From NCBI GenBank assembly GCA_002711995.1, contig PASN01000019.1:310001-374000 (forward strand): a DNA stretch of 64,000 nucleotides. Reading direction: 5' to 3'. The translations under genes were made by a program, and so were the position numbers. Position 1 is the stretch's first letter. Each line of letters begins with the position of its first letter. The DNA comes from Halobacteriovoraceae bacterium. GTDB lineage: Bacteria; Bdellovibrionota; Bacteriovoracia; Bacteriovoracales; Bacteriovoracaceae. The notes below the pieces were generated by a model. That model was not told where the DNA came from. It searched no databases and saw only the letters and a list, made by a program, of their open reading frames with translations. Shown in pieces: positions 44,739 through 52,918 of the stretch.

Positions 44739-45642
44739 ATTTGACGCCCTAAGAGCGGAGAATCTAAGACTCAAGAAAATTAATAAAGTACTTGCGGACA
44801 AGGCAGAAGCTGAGTTTAGGCGACAGGCCGGCTCCTATTCTCTTTTTGAGACAAACGCCCTTCTTCGAGAGGAGCTTAATCAGAGAAACGCCGAACTTAA
44901 TTCAGCGTTTATAGAGTTAAAAGAAAGACAGGCCCAACTCTGGAACTCTTCCAAACTCTCTTCCTTGGGTGAAATGGCGGCCGGAATAGCCCATGAAATA
45001 AACAATCCCTTAAGCATTCTTCTTGCCTACTACCATTTTATGGAAGAAGAGACCAAAAAAGACACACCAGATATGCAAAAACTAAAGAGTATGGTGGAGA
45101 AAAGTAAAGAAACGGCACTTAGGATTTCGAGTATTGTTAATGGTCTTCGCAATATTTCAAGAGATGCCTCCAATGATCCTAAAAAAATCACAACACCTCA
45201 CAAGCTTGTTTCTCTAGCGCTCGATATCAGCAGGGAAAAGTTTAAGGCCAACGGTGTTGATCTTATTACAGGAGAGGAAACAGATTGTTGGCAATGCAAC
45301 GTGTATGCAAATGAAGTTCAAATGTCACAAGTCCTTATTAATCTTTTAAATAATGCATTTGACGCCGTTGAGCACCAAAAACACAGATGGGTTAAAATCT
45401 ACTGCTACACCTACGAGGAGTTTTTGTTTCTATGCGTGAGCGACTCTGGACCTGGTGTGGATAGAGAGCTAAAGGGCAGGTTGTTTGAGCCATTTTTTAC
45501 CACTAAGGAGATTGGAAAGGGGACAGGCCTTGGGCTCAGTGTTTCCAAAGGGCTTATGGTTCAACAAGGTGGAGATTTGATATTGGACGAAGAACAAACG
45601 AATACATGCTTTGTAATGAAGCTTCCAATAGGACATCATTGA
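44722..45642 (+). CDS. Soluble sensor histidine kinase, partner of the FIST protein
   Basis: A 306-residue protein with a coiled N end (about 10-75), HisKA with phospho-His H91 in AGIAHEINNP, an N box in INLLNNAFDAV, DSGPGVD, FFTTKEIGKGTGLGLSV, and no receiver. It has no sensor domain of its own, so the overlapping FIST gene presumably gives input. ATG 44722 is preferred: it follows the coiled-coil boundary and gives the shortest overlap with the FIST gene, although the frame is open from 44641. No response regulator lies next to it. Confidence 0.87.
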   Translation: MQEQSEFDALRAENLRLKKINKVLADKAEAEFRRQAGSYSLFETNALLREELNQRNAELNSAFIELKERQAQLWNSSKLSSLGEMAAGIAHEINNPLSILLAYYHFMEEETKKDTPDMQKLKSMVEKSKETALRISSIVNGLRNISRDASNDPKKITTPHKLVSLALDISREKFKANGVDLITGEETDCWQCNVYANEVQMSQVLINLLNNAFDAVEHQKHRWVKIYCYTYEEFLFLCVSDSGPGVDRELKGRLFEPFFTTKEIGKGTGLGLSVSKGLMVQQGGDLILDEEQTNTCFVMKLPIGHH

Positions 45643-46190
45643 TGAAAAGGTTGTTCTGGGGCATTGATATGAGTGGGGACAGGGAACTTGTTGAAGGCGA
45701 AATTCCTAAGGTTAAAGAGCTCTTAAAAGAAGCGCCTGTAAAATGGGTTGAGGATCGCAATCTACATATAACCTTAAACTTTTTAGGAAACGTGGAGGAG
45801 GAGCAGATACCAAAGCTTGTTAGGTTAGGAGCCGAAGTCGCTGGGCTGTGCTCGCCATTCCAAGTGGAAATAAGTGGAACCGGTGGCTTTCCTAATAAGT
45901 CATCTGCCAAATCCATATGGTTGGGGGTAAAACTAAATGCTGGCCTTGACTGCATTCACACAAAGCTTATGGAGAGGGTGGCGCCCTTTTCAAAAGAAGA
46001 TAATAGAAAGTATATCCCCCACATCACTGTTGCAAGATCATTAAAGGGTGCGAAGTCGGAAGTGGAGTTTGATGCAGGATTGACCCCACTTAATCATGAG
46101 GTAAAGGAATTTGTTTTGTTCGAAAGCTTAATGGAGAATGGAAAGGCCAAGTACTGCCCATTGGAAAAGTTTCAACTTAACGAAATCTGA
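45642..46190 (+). CDS. thpR: RNA 2',3'-cyclic phosphodiesterase (2'-5' RNA ligase family)
   Basis: A 182-residue 2H phosphoesterase with the two HxT motifs, HITL near residue 44 and HITV near residue 127, and the RLFWGID start typical of ThpR. The enzyme opens 2',3'-cyclic phosphates on RNA ends. ATG 45642 overlaps the kinase stop (TGATG), so it is probably cotranscribed with the FIST/kinase pair without an evident functional link. Confidence 0.88.
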   Translation: MKRLFWGIDMSGDRELVEGEIPKVKELLKEAPVKWVEDRNLHITLNFLGNVEEEQIPKLVRLGAEVAGLCSPFQVEISGTGGFPNKSSAKSIWLGVKLNAGLDCIHTKLMERVAPFSKEDNRKYIPHITVARSLKGAKSEVEFDAGLTPLNHEVKEFVLFESLMENGKAKYCPLEKFQLNEI

Positions 46191-46743
46191 AAGCAATTTC
46201 CAACATAGGGATAATCGCTGTGTACGTCTCTGAAACATCACTTGATGAAGAATCAACTTTTCTTTCATCGACCGTGACACTGTGATAATTCAAAGAGCCG
46301 CCAATGCCAATCGTTTTTGAGAACTTATAATGGTAGCCTAATGTGGCCATATAGCCGCTTCCATCGACATCTCCTTCTACTCCAGAAACCTTAGAAGTTC
46401 CTTTTGCTGAAAAGTTATACACAGCACTTGCATACCAGGTCCTATTTTGAGTTAAATAGAAATGAAGTCTGGGACCGAGCTCTAAAAGGTCCAACGTGGT
46501 TTCATCAGCGCTGTCATCGCCCTGTTTCTGAGTTTTGTTCCAGAATATTACACTTTGACCTATGTACAGACGCTTGTTGCGGTCCATAGAAGCAGCAAAG
46601 TATAAGCTATTCATCATCCTAGTATAGTTGAATGCAGTGGCGTCGCCTGCATCTGTTTCTGATTGGTAGTTTAATTTATAGTCCATGTAAAAAGACGCAT
46701 TTGCATTAGCCATCATTAAACATGCCAATAGAATTCTATACAT
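46177..46743 (-). CDS. Small outer-membrane beta-barrel protein
   Basis: A 188-residue protein with signal peptide (cleavage after ANA near residue 16). Strands alternate hydrophobic and polar residues and end in aromatic positions (LYFAASM, RLYIGQSVIFW, WYASAVYNF, YMATLGYHYKF), with the C end IAFRFR, close to the barrel sorting pattern. It probably has eight strands by length. Function unknown. It overlaps the convergent ThpR gene by 14 bases. Confidence 0.65.
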   Translation of the reverse strand: MYRILLACLMMANANASFYMDYKLNYQSETDAGDATAFNYTRMMNSLYFAASMDRNKRLYIGQSVIFWNKTQKQGDDSADETTLDLLELGPRLHFYLTQNRTWYASAVYNFSAKGTSKVSGVEGDVDGSGYMATLGYHYKFSKTIGIGGSLNYHSVTVDERKVDSSSSDVSETYTAIIPMLEIAFRFR

Positions 46744-46893
46744 TAAACTCCTCCCTGAAATTATTTTAATGAATATTCACATCACCTAGAAGTCAGGAAT
46801 AATTGCCCTTTTAGCTGAGTAAAAGGCTTTTATAGGCCTAGAATTCGAAAGGTTGAAAGATTCGACCTAAGATATGGCGTTTATGGAGGCCTT

Positions 46894-47589
46894 ATGGAAA
46901 ATGACAAAACTGTGGTGATAACTGGGACCTCAGGACTTATAGGAAAGTCATTGGTTAAAAAGTACCTCTCACAGGGTTGTTCCGTAATAGGCCTTGACAA
47001 CACTGAGTCAGAACTTAAGGAGGATGGTTTTCAACACATTCCTTGCAATTTGGAAAGGCCTGAAGAAATTCTTAGGGCATGTGAAGAAATAAAAAGCGTA
47101 CATATCCTTATCAACAATGCAGGTATTTCCAACCCTTACAATGCAAAGATTGGCGAAATTAAAATTCAACAATGGCAAAAGATTATAAATACCAACCTAA
47201 ATGCCGCTTTCACCCTAACAAACTTTTTAGCAAAAAAACTAAAGCAATCTAAGGGCTCGATCGTAAACATAGCATCCACCAGGGCCCTCATGAGTGAGCC
47301 TTGCAATGAGGCCTATGCCGCCAGCAAAGGTGCAATCGTCAGTCTGACTCACTCTTTAATGAACACCTTGGCGCCGGATGTAAATGTAAATTGTATAAGT
47401 CCTGGGTGGATAACAGACAGTGAAGTTTCTGAGACGGCAGAAAAGCAACATCCCTCAGGAAGAGTCGGCAAACCTGAAGACGTTGCAAACCTATGTTGCT
47501 TCCTTACAAGCGACAAGGCCAACTTCATAAACGGCCAAAACATTGTAATCGATGGGGGAATGACAAAGAAGATGATCTATGTCGATTAA
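46894..47589 (+). CDS. Short-chain dehydrogenase/reductase
   Basis: A 231-residue classical SDR with the nucleotide loop GTSGLIG at 11-17, NNAG, the catalytic Ser in ASTRALMSE, YAASK, and the NCISPGW turn after beta-6. Near the C end GQNIVIDGG is typical. ATG has GGAGG upstream. Substrate unknown; FabG-like sugar or ketone reduction is possible. Overlaps the convergent membrane protein gene by four bases. Confidence 0.88.
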   Translation: MENDKTVVITGTSGLIGKSLVKKYLSQGCSVIGLDNTESELKEDGFQHIPCNLERPEEILRACEEIKSVHILINNAGISNPYNAKIGEIKIQQWQKIINTNLNAAFTLTNFLAKKLKQSKGSIVNIASTRALMSEPCNEAYAASKGAIVSLTHSLMNTLAPDVNVNCISPGWITDSEVSETAEKQHPSGRVGKPEDVANLCCFLTSDKANFINGQNIVIDGGMTKKMIYVD

Positions 47590-47921
47590 GCTCCAAGGAC
47601 GATATTTATTATAAAAATTGCAACAGCATTAATTAATAAGGAAATATCTTGAGCTGTGGTGTAAGTCGCGCTTAAGTCCACAAGCTCTTGTTTTGATAAA
47701 TTAGCATTCATTTTGGCCTTCACGGCCTTTCTCACTGCTGCGGTGTCTTGAGATTTCGCCAGGAAAAACTTCGTTAAACCTAAAAGGACTAGAAACATAA
47801 ATGGCAGTTCGGTCAGATTAAATCCGGATAGGCGCAGTAAGTAGAATGGGAGAGTCGTTGCCAAGAAAACAACAATGAAAAATTTATAAGAAAACTTAAA
47901 ATATAGGATCGTTTTATTCAT
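47586..47921 (-). CDS. Hypothetical small membrane protein
   Basis: A 111-residue protein with hydrophobic helices at about 12-30, 36-52 and 88-110 and a charged loop (QDTAAVRKAVKAKMNA) between the second and third. No family recognised. It is monocistronic by position, and the ORF length and clear helix layout support a real gene. Confidence 0.6.
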   Translation of the reverse strand: MNKTILYFKFSYKFFIVVFLATTLPFYLLRLSGFNLTELPFMFLVLLGLTKFFLAKSQDTAAVRKAVKAKMNANLSKQELVDLSATYTTAQDISLLINAVAIFIINIVLGA

Positions 47922-48057
47922 GAATTCATTATTAACCTTTATTAACGCTTCGACAACTTAAGCTTTTAGGCCAAAATCTGATGTAAATATTATACAGGAG
48001 ACTAGGCTCCTTCAAGATGTTGGGAATGAATGCTAGGGTTACCATTCAGGAGCTGCT

Positions 48058-49431
48058 ATGAAATTGCTACTCTACATCTTGCCTATCCTTTTGGTATCTT
48101 GTGGCAAAGAGACCACAAAGGTTAATAAGCGCGGGGTTTACATTAACAATGTGAACCGATCTCCAATTGAACTATTCAAAGAGTATCCCACATGCGCTGA
48201 ATCCGAACTTGAAAGCGATACTCCCTTCTATAGCCTTACACAGTTTCTACAAGGAAGAACTCTCACAAGAAATATCAATATGGACCCCTCTATTTCGGGA
48301 ACAAGACTAAGAAGCGACAAAGGCATCAAGGATACTTATTACGACGCTCATATGATGCTCAAAAAGACTTTTAGAAGCGGTAGACTTGTAGGGATGGAAT
48401 TTGTTACAACCCAGCAGCCCAAGGCCATGAACATCTGCCCAGGAGTCAAAAGCTATCAGCGCTATAGTTATGAAAACGCTTCTCTTTCCGCAAATTACTC
48501 TATTAATAAAACTATTCAGAGACTTGAAGCTGTAAACTTCAAGTCACCATATCCTCTCAATCTCTATATATCGCCATATACGATTGAAAGGCAGATCGTT
48601 GAAACAGACACTGAGGTTATTAGCGAAGACTCAAGAATTACAGACAACGCCTTTTACATACCTAGTTTAAGATCAATTGTGTTTTTGCCTCAAAGTGAAG
48701 AAAGTCGAGAGGGAGCTGGATTTGGGAACGTGCCCCTGTGGGAAGTGCCGATGGTAGGATCTCATGAGTATGGCCACCATGTTTTTTATTCCATAGCTGA
48801 GCAAGTGTCTGGAGATTTGCACCGCCCAACTTCTGGCTGTTTTGGGCACCCAGGTCAACTGAGGGCCAATACTGTTGTGCAAGGTCTTAGCGTTGGCGAT
48901 ATTATTGGGGCCTTAAACGAAGGCTTTTCAGACCTTATTGCATACTACACTCTTGATGGCGCTGAAAGAGGTCTAAACAATGTAGTCTGTATGGAGAAAA
49001 ATAGAGAGGTGGGCTCCCCAGTCTTTGCGGATAACACTTCAAAACTCTTTACCACGGAGGCGCTTAACGTGATGTTTGGTGATGGATCACCTATCATTGG
49101 CAGCTGTCTTCGCCCAAATTTTAAACAGATTCACATTGTGGGGGCAGTGTTCGCCTCAATCTCTGAAAGACTTATGCAACGATATAGAATGTCCAATTCT
49201 GAAAAGTTGGCCTTAATCTTAAACTGGTTGGTCAATCTAAGAGATACTCATAGGTCAATTTCTGGTTTGGGAGGCGAGAGATACCTTGTTAAGGCGTATT
49301 CTTTGATGGCAGAGCTGGTTAAAAAACGCTCCACAGGAGTTCCTGAAAGCTTTACCTGTCAATTAATAGAGAGCTTGGCGCCTGAGTCTAGATATATGAT
49401 TGACGAGCTAGAAGCGCTGGGCTGCAGGTAA
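48058..49431 (+). CDS. Lipoprotein with gluzincin-type metalloprotease motif
   Basis: A 457-residue protein. The signal peptide ends with lipobox LVSC (C15), so it is lipid-anchored. The zinc site is HEYGHH at 236-241 and the third ligand is likely E288 in NEGFSD, the arrangement of thermolysin-like gluzincins (HExxH + E in NExxSD). A Cys-rich segment around 261 may form a disulfide. It is likely a surface or periplasmic protease; sequence identity to thermolysin outside the motifs is not evident to me. AGGAG lies just before the ATG. Confidence 0.78.
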   Translation: MKLLLYILPILLVSCGKETTKVNKRGVYINNVNRSPIELFKEYPTCAESELESDTPFYSLTQFLQGRTLTRNINMDPSISGTRLRSDKGIKDTYYDAHMMLKKTFRSGRLVGMEFVTTQQPKAMNICPGVKSYQRYSYENASLSANYSINKTIQRLEAVNFKSPYPLNLYISPYTIERQIVETDTEVISEDSRITDNAFYIPSLRSIVFLPQSEESREGAGFGNVPLWEVPMVGSHEYGHHVFYSIAEQVSGDLHRPTSGCFGHPGQLRANTVVQGLSVGDIIGALNEGFSDLIAYYTLDGAERGLNNVVCMEKNREVGSPVFADNTSKLFTTEALNVMFGDGSPIIGSCLRPNFKQIHIVGAVFASISERLMQRYRMSNSEKLALILNWLVNLRDTHRSISGLGGERYLVKAYSLMAELVKKRSTGVPESFTCQLIESLAPESRYMIDELEALGCR

Positions 49432-49459
49432 AAAAAAAGCGAGGCGCAAAGGCCTCGCT
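49430..49459 (-). terminator. Intrinsic terminator of the alanine/glycine symporter gene
   Basis: On the minus strand an 8-bp stem (AGCGAGGC/GCCTCGCT, arms at 49438-49445 and 49452-49459) with a six-base loop is followed by eight to nine T. It sits ten bases after the symporter stop. On the plus strand the same stem may also slow transcription from the protease gene, but the U tract is poor there. Confidence 0.9.
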
Positions 49460-49468
49460 ATATAGAAC

Positions 49469-50836
49469 TTACTTAAAAGTCTTAATTTCTCCAGATTTAA
49501 GCTTTTGCTTATAATCCGTGAGCATTCCTTTAACCTTAGGCATTAACACAAAACATGCAATGATGTTTGGTATCGCCAAGAGTCCGTAAACACCATCAGA
49601 GATGTTAAGAACAACTTGAAGCTGAGCAATAGCGCCTAAGAAGATAAATACAACAAATACATATCTATAGGCCGGAATAGCTTTCTCTCCGAAGATAAAA
49701 GTTACACCTTGCTCACCATAGTAAGACCAAGAAATTAGAGTTGAGAACGCAAAGAGAGTAACAACTATAGTTACGATCCATCTACCGATAGGGCCCATTC
49801 CCATTGAGAATGCTCTAGCAGTCATTTCTGAACCTTCAACTCCTGGAACTGTCCAAGCATCTGTGATTAGAAGCGCTAGGGCAGTGATAGTACAAACGAT
49901 GATGGTATCAACTAGTGGCTCTAGAAGTGAGACAATACCTTCTTGAACTGGAGATGACTTCGCAGCCGCGTGCGCCATGGCCGCAGAACCCATACCTGCT
50001 TCAGAGGAGAATGTCGCTCTTCTAACACCTTGCATAATTACTTCTTTAACTACAACACCGGCAAATGCGCCAGTTGCAGCGTGCCCAGTAAAGGCATGAG
50101 TGAAGATGTCAGCAAACATTGCTGGAACCTTTGCGTAGTTAACAAGAATTACGTAAAGAGCTCCACCTAAATAAAGCACAACCATTGCAGGAACTAACTT
50201 TGAAGTAACTTGCGCGATTCTAGAAATACCGCCAATTAATACAACAAATGCAAGTGTTGCAAATACTAGCCCTGAAATCCAAGTAGGAACTCCAGTACTG
50301 TGGTTAATTATTGAGGCCATTTGGTTCGACTGGAACATGTTACCAGCTCCGAATGAACTTAAAATGGTAAAGAAAGCGTATGCCCATCCAAGCCACTGAA
50401 ATTTTGAGCTTAGAGCGTTTTTAATAACGAACATTGGGCCACCGTGCATATGTCCAGTGCTTCCTTCTTCTCTGTATTTAAGCGCTAGGGTAACTTCTGT
50501 GAATTTCGTACACATGCCAATGAAGCCTGTGATCCACATCCAAAATACCGCTCCAGGTCCACCTGCGGCTACCGCCACGGCAACACCTGCAATGTTTCCT
50601 AAACCAACCGTTGCCGAAAGAGCGGTTGTAAGTGCCTGAAAGTGACTAATTTCACCCGGGTCATTAGGGTCGTCGAATTTGCCGCGAACGATGTCAAAAG
50701 CGTTCTTTAACATCAATAATTGTTGAAAGCCGAAATACAGGGAAAAGATTACACCGGCCCCCACGAGTAGGACGATAAGAGGCAAACTCCATACCGCTCC
50801 CACGAACGCGCCGGTCCATGCTTCCAATTGTTCCAT
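49469..50836 (-). CDS. Alanine/glycine:cation symporter (AGCS family)
   Basis: A 455-residue inner-membrane transporter with about eleven hydrophobic helices. The family signature region TTALSATVGLGNIAGVAVA lies near 67-85, GHMHGGPMF near 128-136 and the conserved FSSEAGMGSA block near 277-286. It takes up alanine or glycine with Na+ or H+. AAAGGAG lies before the ATG. A clear terminator closes the unit, which is monocistronic. Confidence 0.95.
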   Translation of the reverse strand: MEQLEAWTGAFVGAVWSLPLIVLLVGAGVIFSLYFGFQQLLMLKNAFDIVRGKFDDPNDPGEISHFQALTTALSATVGLGNIAGVAVAVAAGGPGAVFWMWITGFIGMCTKFTEVTLALKYREEGSTGHMHGGPMFVIKNALSSKFQWLGWAYAFFTILSSFGAGNMFQSNQMASIINHSTGVPTWISGLVFATLAFVVLIGGISRIAQVTSKLVPAMVVLYLGGALYVILVNYAKVPAMFADIFTHAFTGHAATGAFAGVVVKEVIMQGVRRATFSSEAGMGSAAMAHAAAKSSPVQEGIVSLLEPLVDTIIVCTITALALLITDAWTVPGVEGSEMTARAFSMGMGPIGRWIVTIVVTLFAFSTLISWSYYGEQGVTFIFGEKAIPAYRYVFVVFIFLGAIAQLQVVLNISDGVYGLLAIPNIIACFVLMPKVKGMLTDYKQKLKSGEIKTFK

Positions 50837-50933
50837 TCATACTCCTTTATGTAGTTTCAAATATATAAAGGATAACGAGATGAACGGATTTGTTAAAGTA
50901 TTTTATCAGGTTTGTTTAAGGAATGTTTATTGT

Positions 50934-50956
50934 GCGGTACGTTTAATGCGTACCGC
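50934..50956. terminator. Perfect 8-bp hairpin downstream of the PilZ gene
   Basis: GCGGTACG and CGTACCGC arms flank a seven-base loop, nine bases beyond the PilZ stop on the minus strand. No T run follows on either strand, so it would be a weak or factor-assisted terminator, an mRNA end-stabiliser, or an operator for the symporter gene. Confidence 0.45.
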
Positions 50957-50964
50957 TGTAGTGA

Positions 50965-51666
50965 TTAAGCTGCTTGAGATTGAAGCCAACCAGGAAGGTC
51001 ACCATCCACTTTTGAAAACTGTATACCCACGCCCTCAGGGTAAGTTCCTTTGGACATTGCCTTTCTTACAATTTTCCCCTTGCACTGCAGCACTTGGTCG
51101 TTTAAGTGAATGCAAAGTTCCAACTCTTGCTCTTTGGATGCCTTAAAAAGATCCAGGTCAGAGTCGGAAACGGCAAAAATTCCCGTCTCTGATACATCAA
51201 AACTCTTGGTTTTGATGGTGTTGGCGTTTGTATAGATGGTCAATGGAACGGCCAACTTTTTTCGTGGAACGCTTTGCCACCAACGAAAGTTCTTTTCGTT
51301 GAAGACTCTATAAATACTTTTTGAATAGAAACTCATGCTTAAAGCGAGAAAGGCCGTGGAGCTAAGACTTGTTTCAAGAATGCTGAAGTCCTGGCCAAAA
51401 GCGCCAACAAAGTAGTTGTTCGCAAAGACGGCCAGGTTTAAAAGGGGCAGCAAGACGAACAAGCGCTTGTCAAAGCTGTGAGTTGCATAGGAAACCCAGC
51501 CAAATGTGACCATAAGCAATATGTTCAAAGGCGTTAACTTAGAGAATATCCCCACAAAATCCAGGGGACTTATCTTATATATAAGAGAAATCTGTAGTGG
51601 CATGGCGATGGCCAGCACTAAGAAGACTGCAGGCATAAGGGTAAAAAACATAGGTTTTGTTTTCAT
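50965..51666 (-). CDS. Membrane protein with C-terminal PilZ domain
   Basis: A 233-residue protein with four hydrophobic segments in the first 120 residues (about 7-27, 35-52, 63-85 and 92-112). A soluble PilZ-like domain follows: basic PRKKLAVPL in the position of the RxxxR motif, FDVSETGIF matching the [D/N]xSxxG strand, and EGVGIQF near the end. It probably binds c-di-GMP and reports it to the envelope. AGGAGAC precedes ATG 51666, which overlaps the stop of the lytic transglycosylase gene. Confidence 0.8.
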   Translation of the reverse strand: MKTKPMFFTLMPAVFLVLAIAMPLQISLIYKISPLDFVGIFSKLTPLNILLMVTFGWVSYATHSFDKRLFVLLPLLNLAVFANNYFVGAFGQDFSILETSLSSTAFLALSMSFYSKSIYRVFNEKNFRWWQSVPRKKLAVPLTIYTNANTIKTKSFDVSETGIFAVSDSDLDLFKASKEQELELCIHLNDQVLQCKGKIVRKAMSKGTYPEGVGIQFSKVDGDLPGWLQSQAA

Positions 51667-52721
51667 AATGTCTCCTGGTTTTTTGAAAACGCATGACAAT
51701 AACTTTTTATATTCATTACGTATTTTCTGGCCTCTTTGAGCTCTTTGCTCTCAAGCCACTTATCTTTCTTTTTCATTATTGATCTTTTAACTCTGAAAGC
51801 ACCCGAGTTATAGCTAGCTAAGAGAATGTCTGTAAGGGGGATATCTTTATCAAAGGTTTTGTCGAGCACTTTTTCAATATGTGGCCTTTTCCAATAATTG
51901 CTCAAGAGGTTTAGGTAAATTGAACCTCCCTCTAGAGATTTGGCCTCATCAAGTCTCCAGTCTTGCTCTCTTGTAAGGCCTTTGGTCATGATTTTTGCTT
52001 TAAGCTCAAGAAAGCTTAAATCTTTTATCTGAGGATCATGTTTCCAGTCGGGACGATGTCTGAGTATGTCTTCGTTTGCTAAAGGTGTCACTTGCGTAAG
52101 TCCAATTGCTTTGGCCCAACTTATGGCCATTGGATTAAAGGAGCTTTCCTGCGCAACCAAAGCGGCCAGAAAGGATGGGTTTATCTTATTTTCCTTTGCA
52201 ATCTTCTCCAAGCTTCCAATTTCCAAACCTTTTGGTTGAAAAGGGTTGATGCTAGCAATGGATCTACTTGTCCTTAAAGGACAGTGCGGTGGCAAAAATT
52301 TGTAGGCGATAGGGGCGGAGTCTTTATCTCGATAATATAAAAATGTAATTTCATTTTTTCGGCCAGGCAGAAGTGAGAGGTTTTCAAAAACCACTTTTGC
52401 CGTTCGAGGGTTTTTAGGGTTTAAAACTATTTTTTCACTTTTCCACCATCTTTGAATTCGTTTTCCGTTGTGAAGAATTTCAAACCTGAAGTTTCTTGGT
52501 ATTCGCTCATCGTCCTCAATGTTCAAAACCAAATCAAAAGGAGTGTGATAAACCTGTCGTTGAGAAAGCTCTTGCTCAATGGCGTGCTTTATTAATTTTT
52601 GGGGTTCCGCCCTAAACTCAGAAAACACCAAGGCCTGTGCTCCGAAAGGAGAGGTGGGACCGGCGCAGGAGCTAAGGATTGCCGCCGCTGCCATGATCGT
52701 TAATTTTTCTGAAATCCTCAT
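51663..52721 (-). CDS. Lytic transglycosylase lipoprotein (SLT domain)
   Basis: A 352-residue lipoprotein with lipobox LSSC (C19). Residues 50-140 are a beta-rich region unique to this protein. The SLT domain follows with catalytic E192 in AQESSFNP, the GLTQVTP motif and ASYNSGA. It cleaves peptidoglycan between MurNAc and GlcNAc with an anhydro product. The stop overlaps the PilZ gene start by four bases, so activity may be tied to c-di-GMP. In an intracellular predator such an enzyme could act on prey wall, but nothing in the sequence proves it. Confidence 0.9.
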   Translation of the reverse strand: MRISEKLTIMAAAAILSSCAGPTSPFGAQALVFSEFRAEPQKLIKHAIEQELSQRQVYHTPFDLVLNIEDDERIPRNFRFEILHNGKRIQRWWKSEKIVLNPKNPRTAKVVFENLSLLPGRKNEITFLYYRDKDSAPIAYKFLPPHCPLRTSRSIASINPFQPKGLEIGSLEKIAKENKINPSFLAALVAQESSFNPMAISWAKAIGLTQVTPLANEDILRHRPDWKHDPQIKDLSFLELKAKIMTKGLTREQDWRLDEAKSLEGGSIYLNLLSNYWKRPHIEKVLDKTFDKDIPLTDILLASYNSGAFRVKRSIMKKKDKWLESKELKEARKYVMNIKSYCHAFSKNQETL

Positions 52722-52918
52722 CCAATAAGCCTCTTGGGAGTTAGGTAACTAATCATATTGTGATGTAGGAGTGGATTGCTAGCCAGAAAAATTTTTTCTG
52801 AATCTAGTTTCAACCAGTTGTAAACACGACTAAACAAGAGCAATAAAGATGCGCCAATTTTCGTTGCAGGTTAGCAAGGGCAAGGGTGGGAAATTAAACA
52901 AAATGTATGTAAATTATC

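Noticed and set aside
46854-46880. Palindromic bits (TAGGCCTA and similar) ahead of the SDR gene
   Set aside because: GGCC-centred palindromes are common throughout this sequence, so they are not a specific operator signal.
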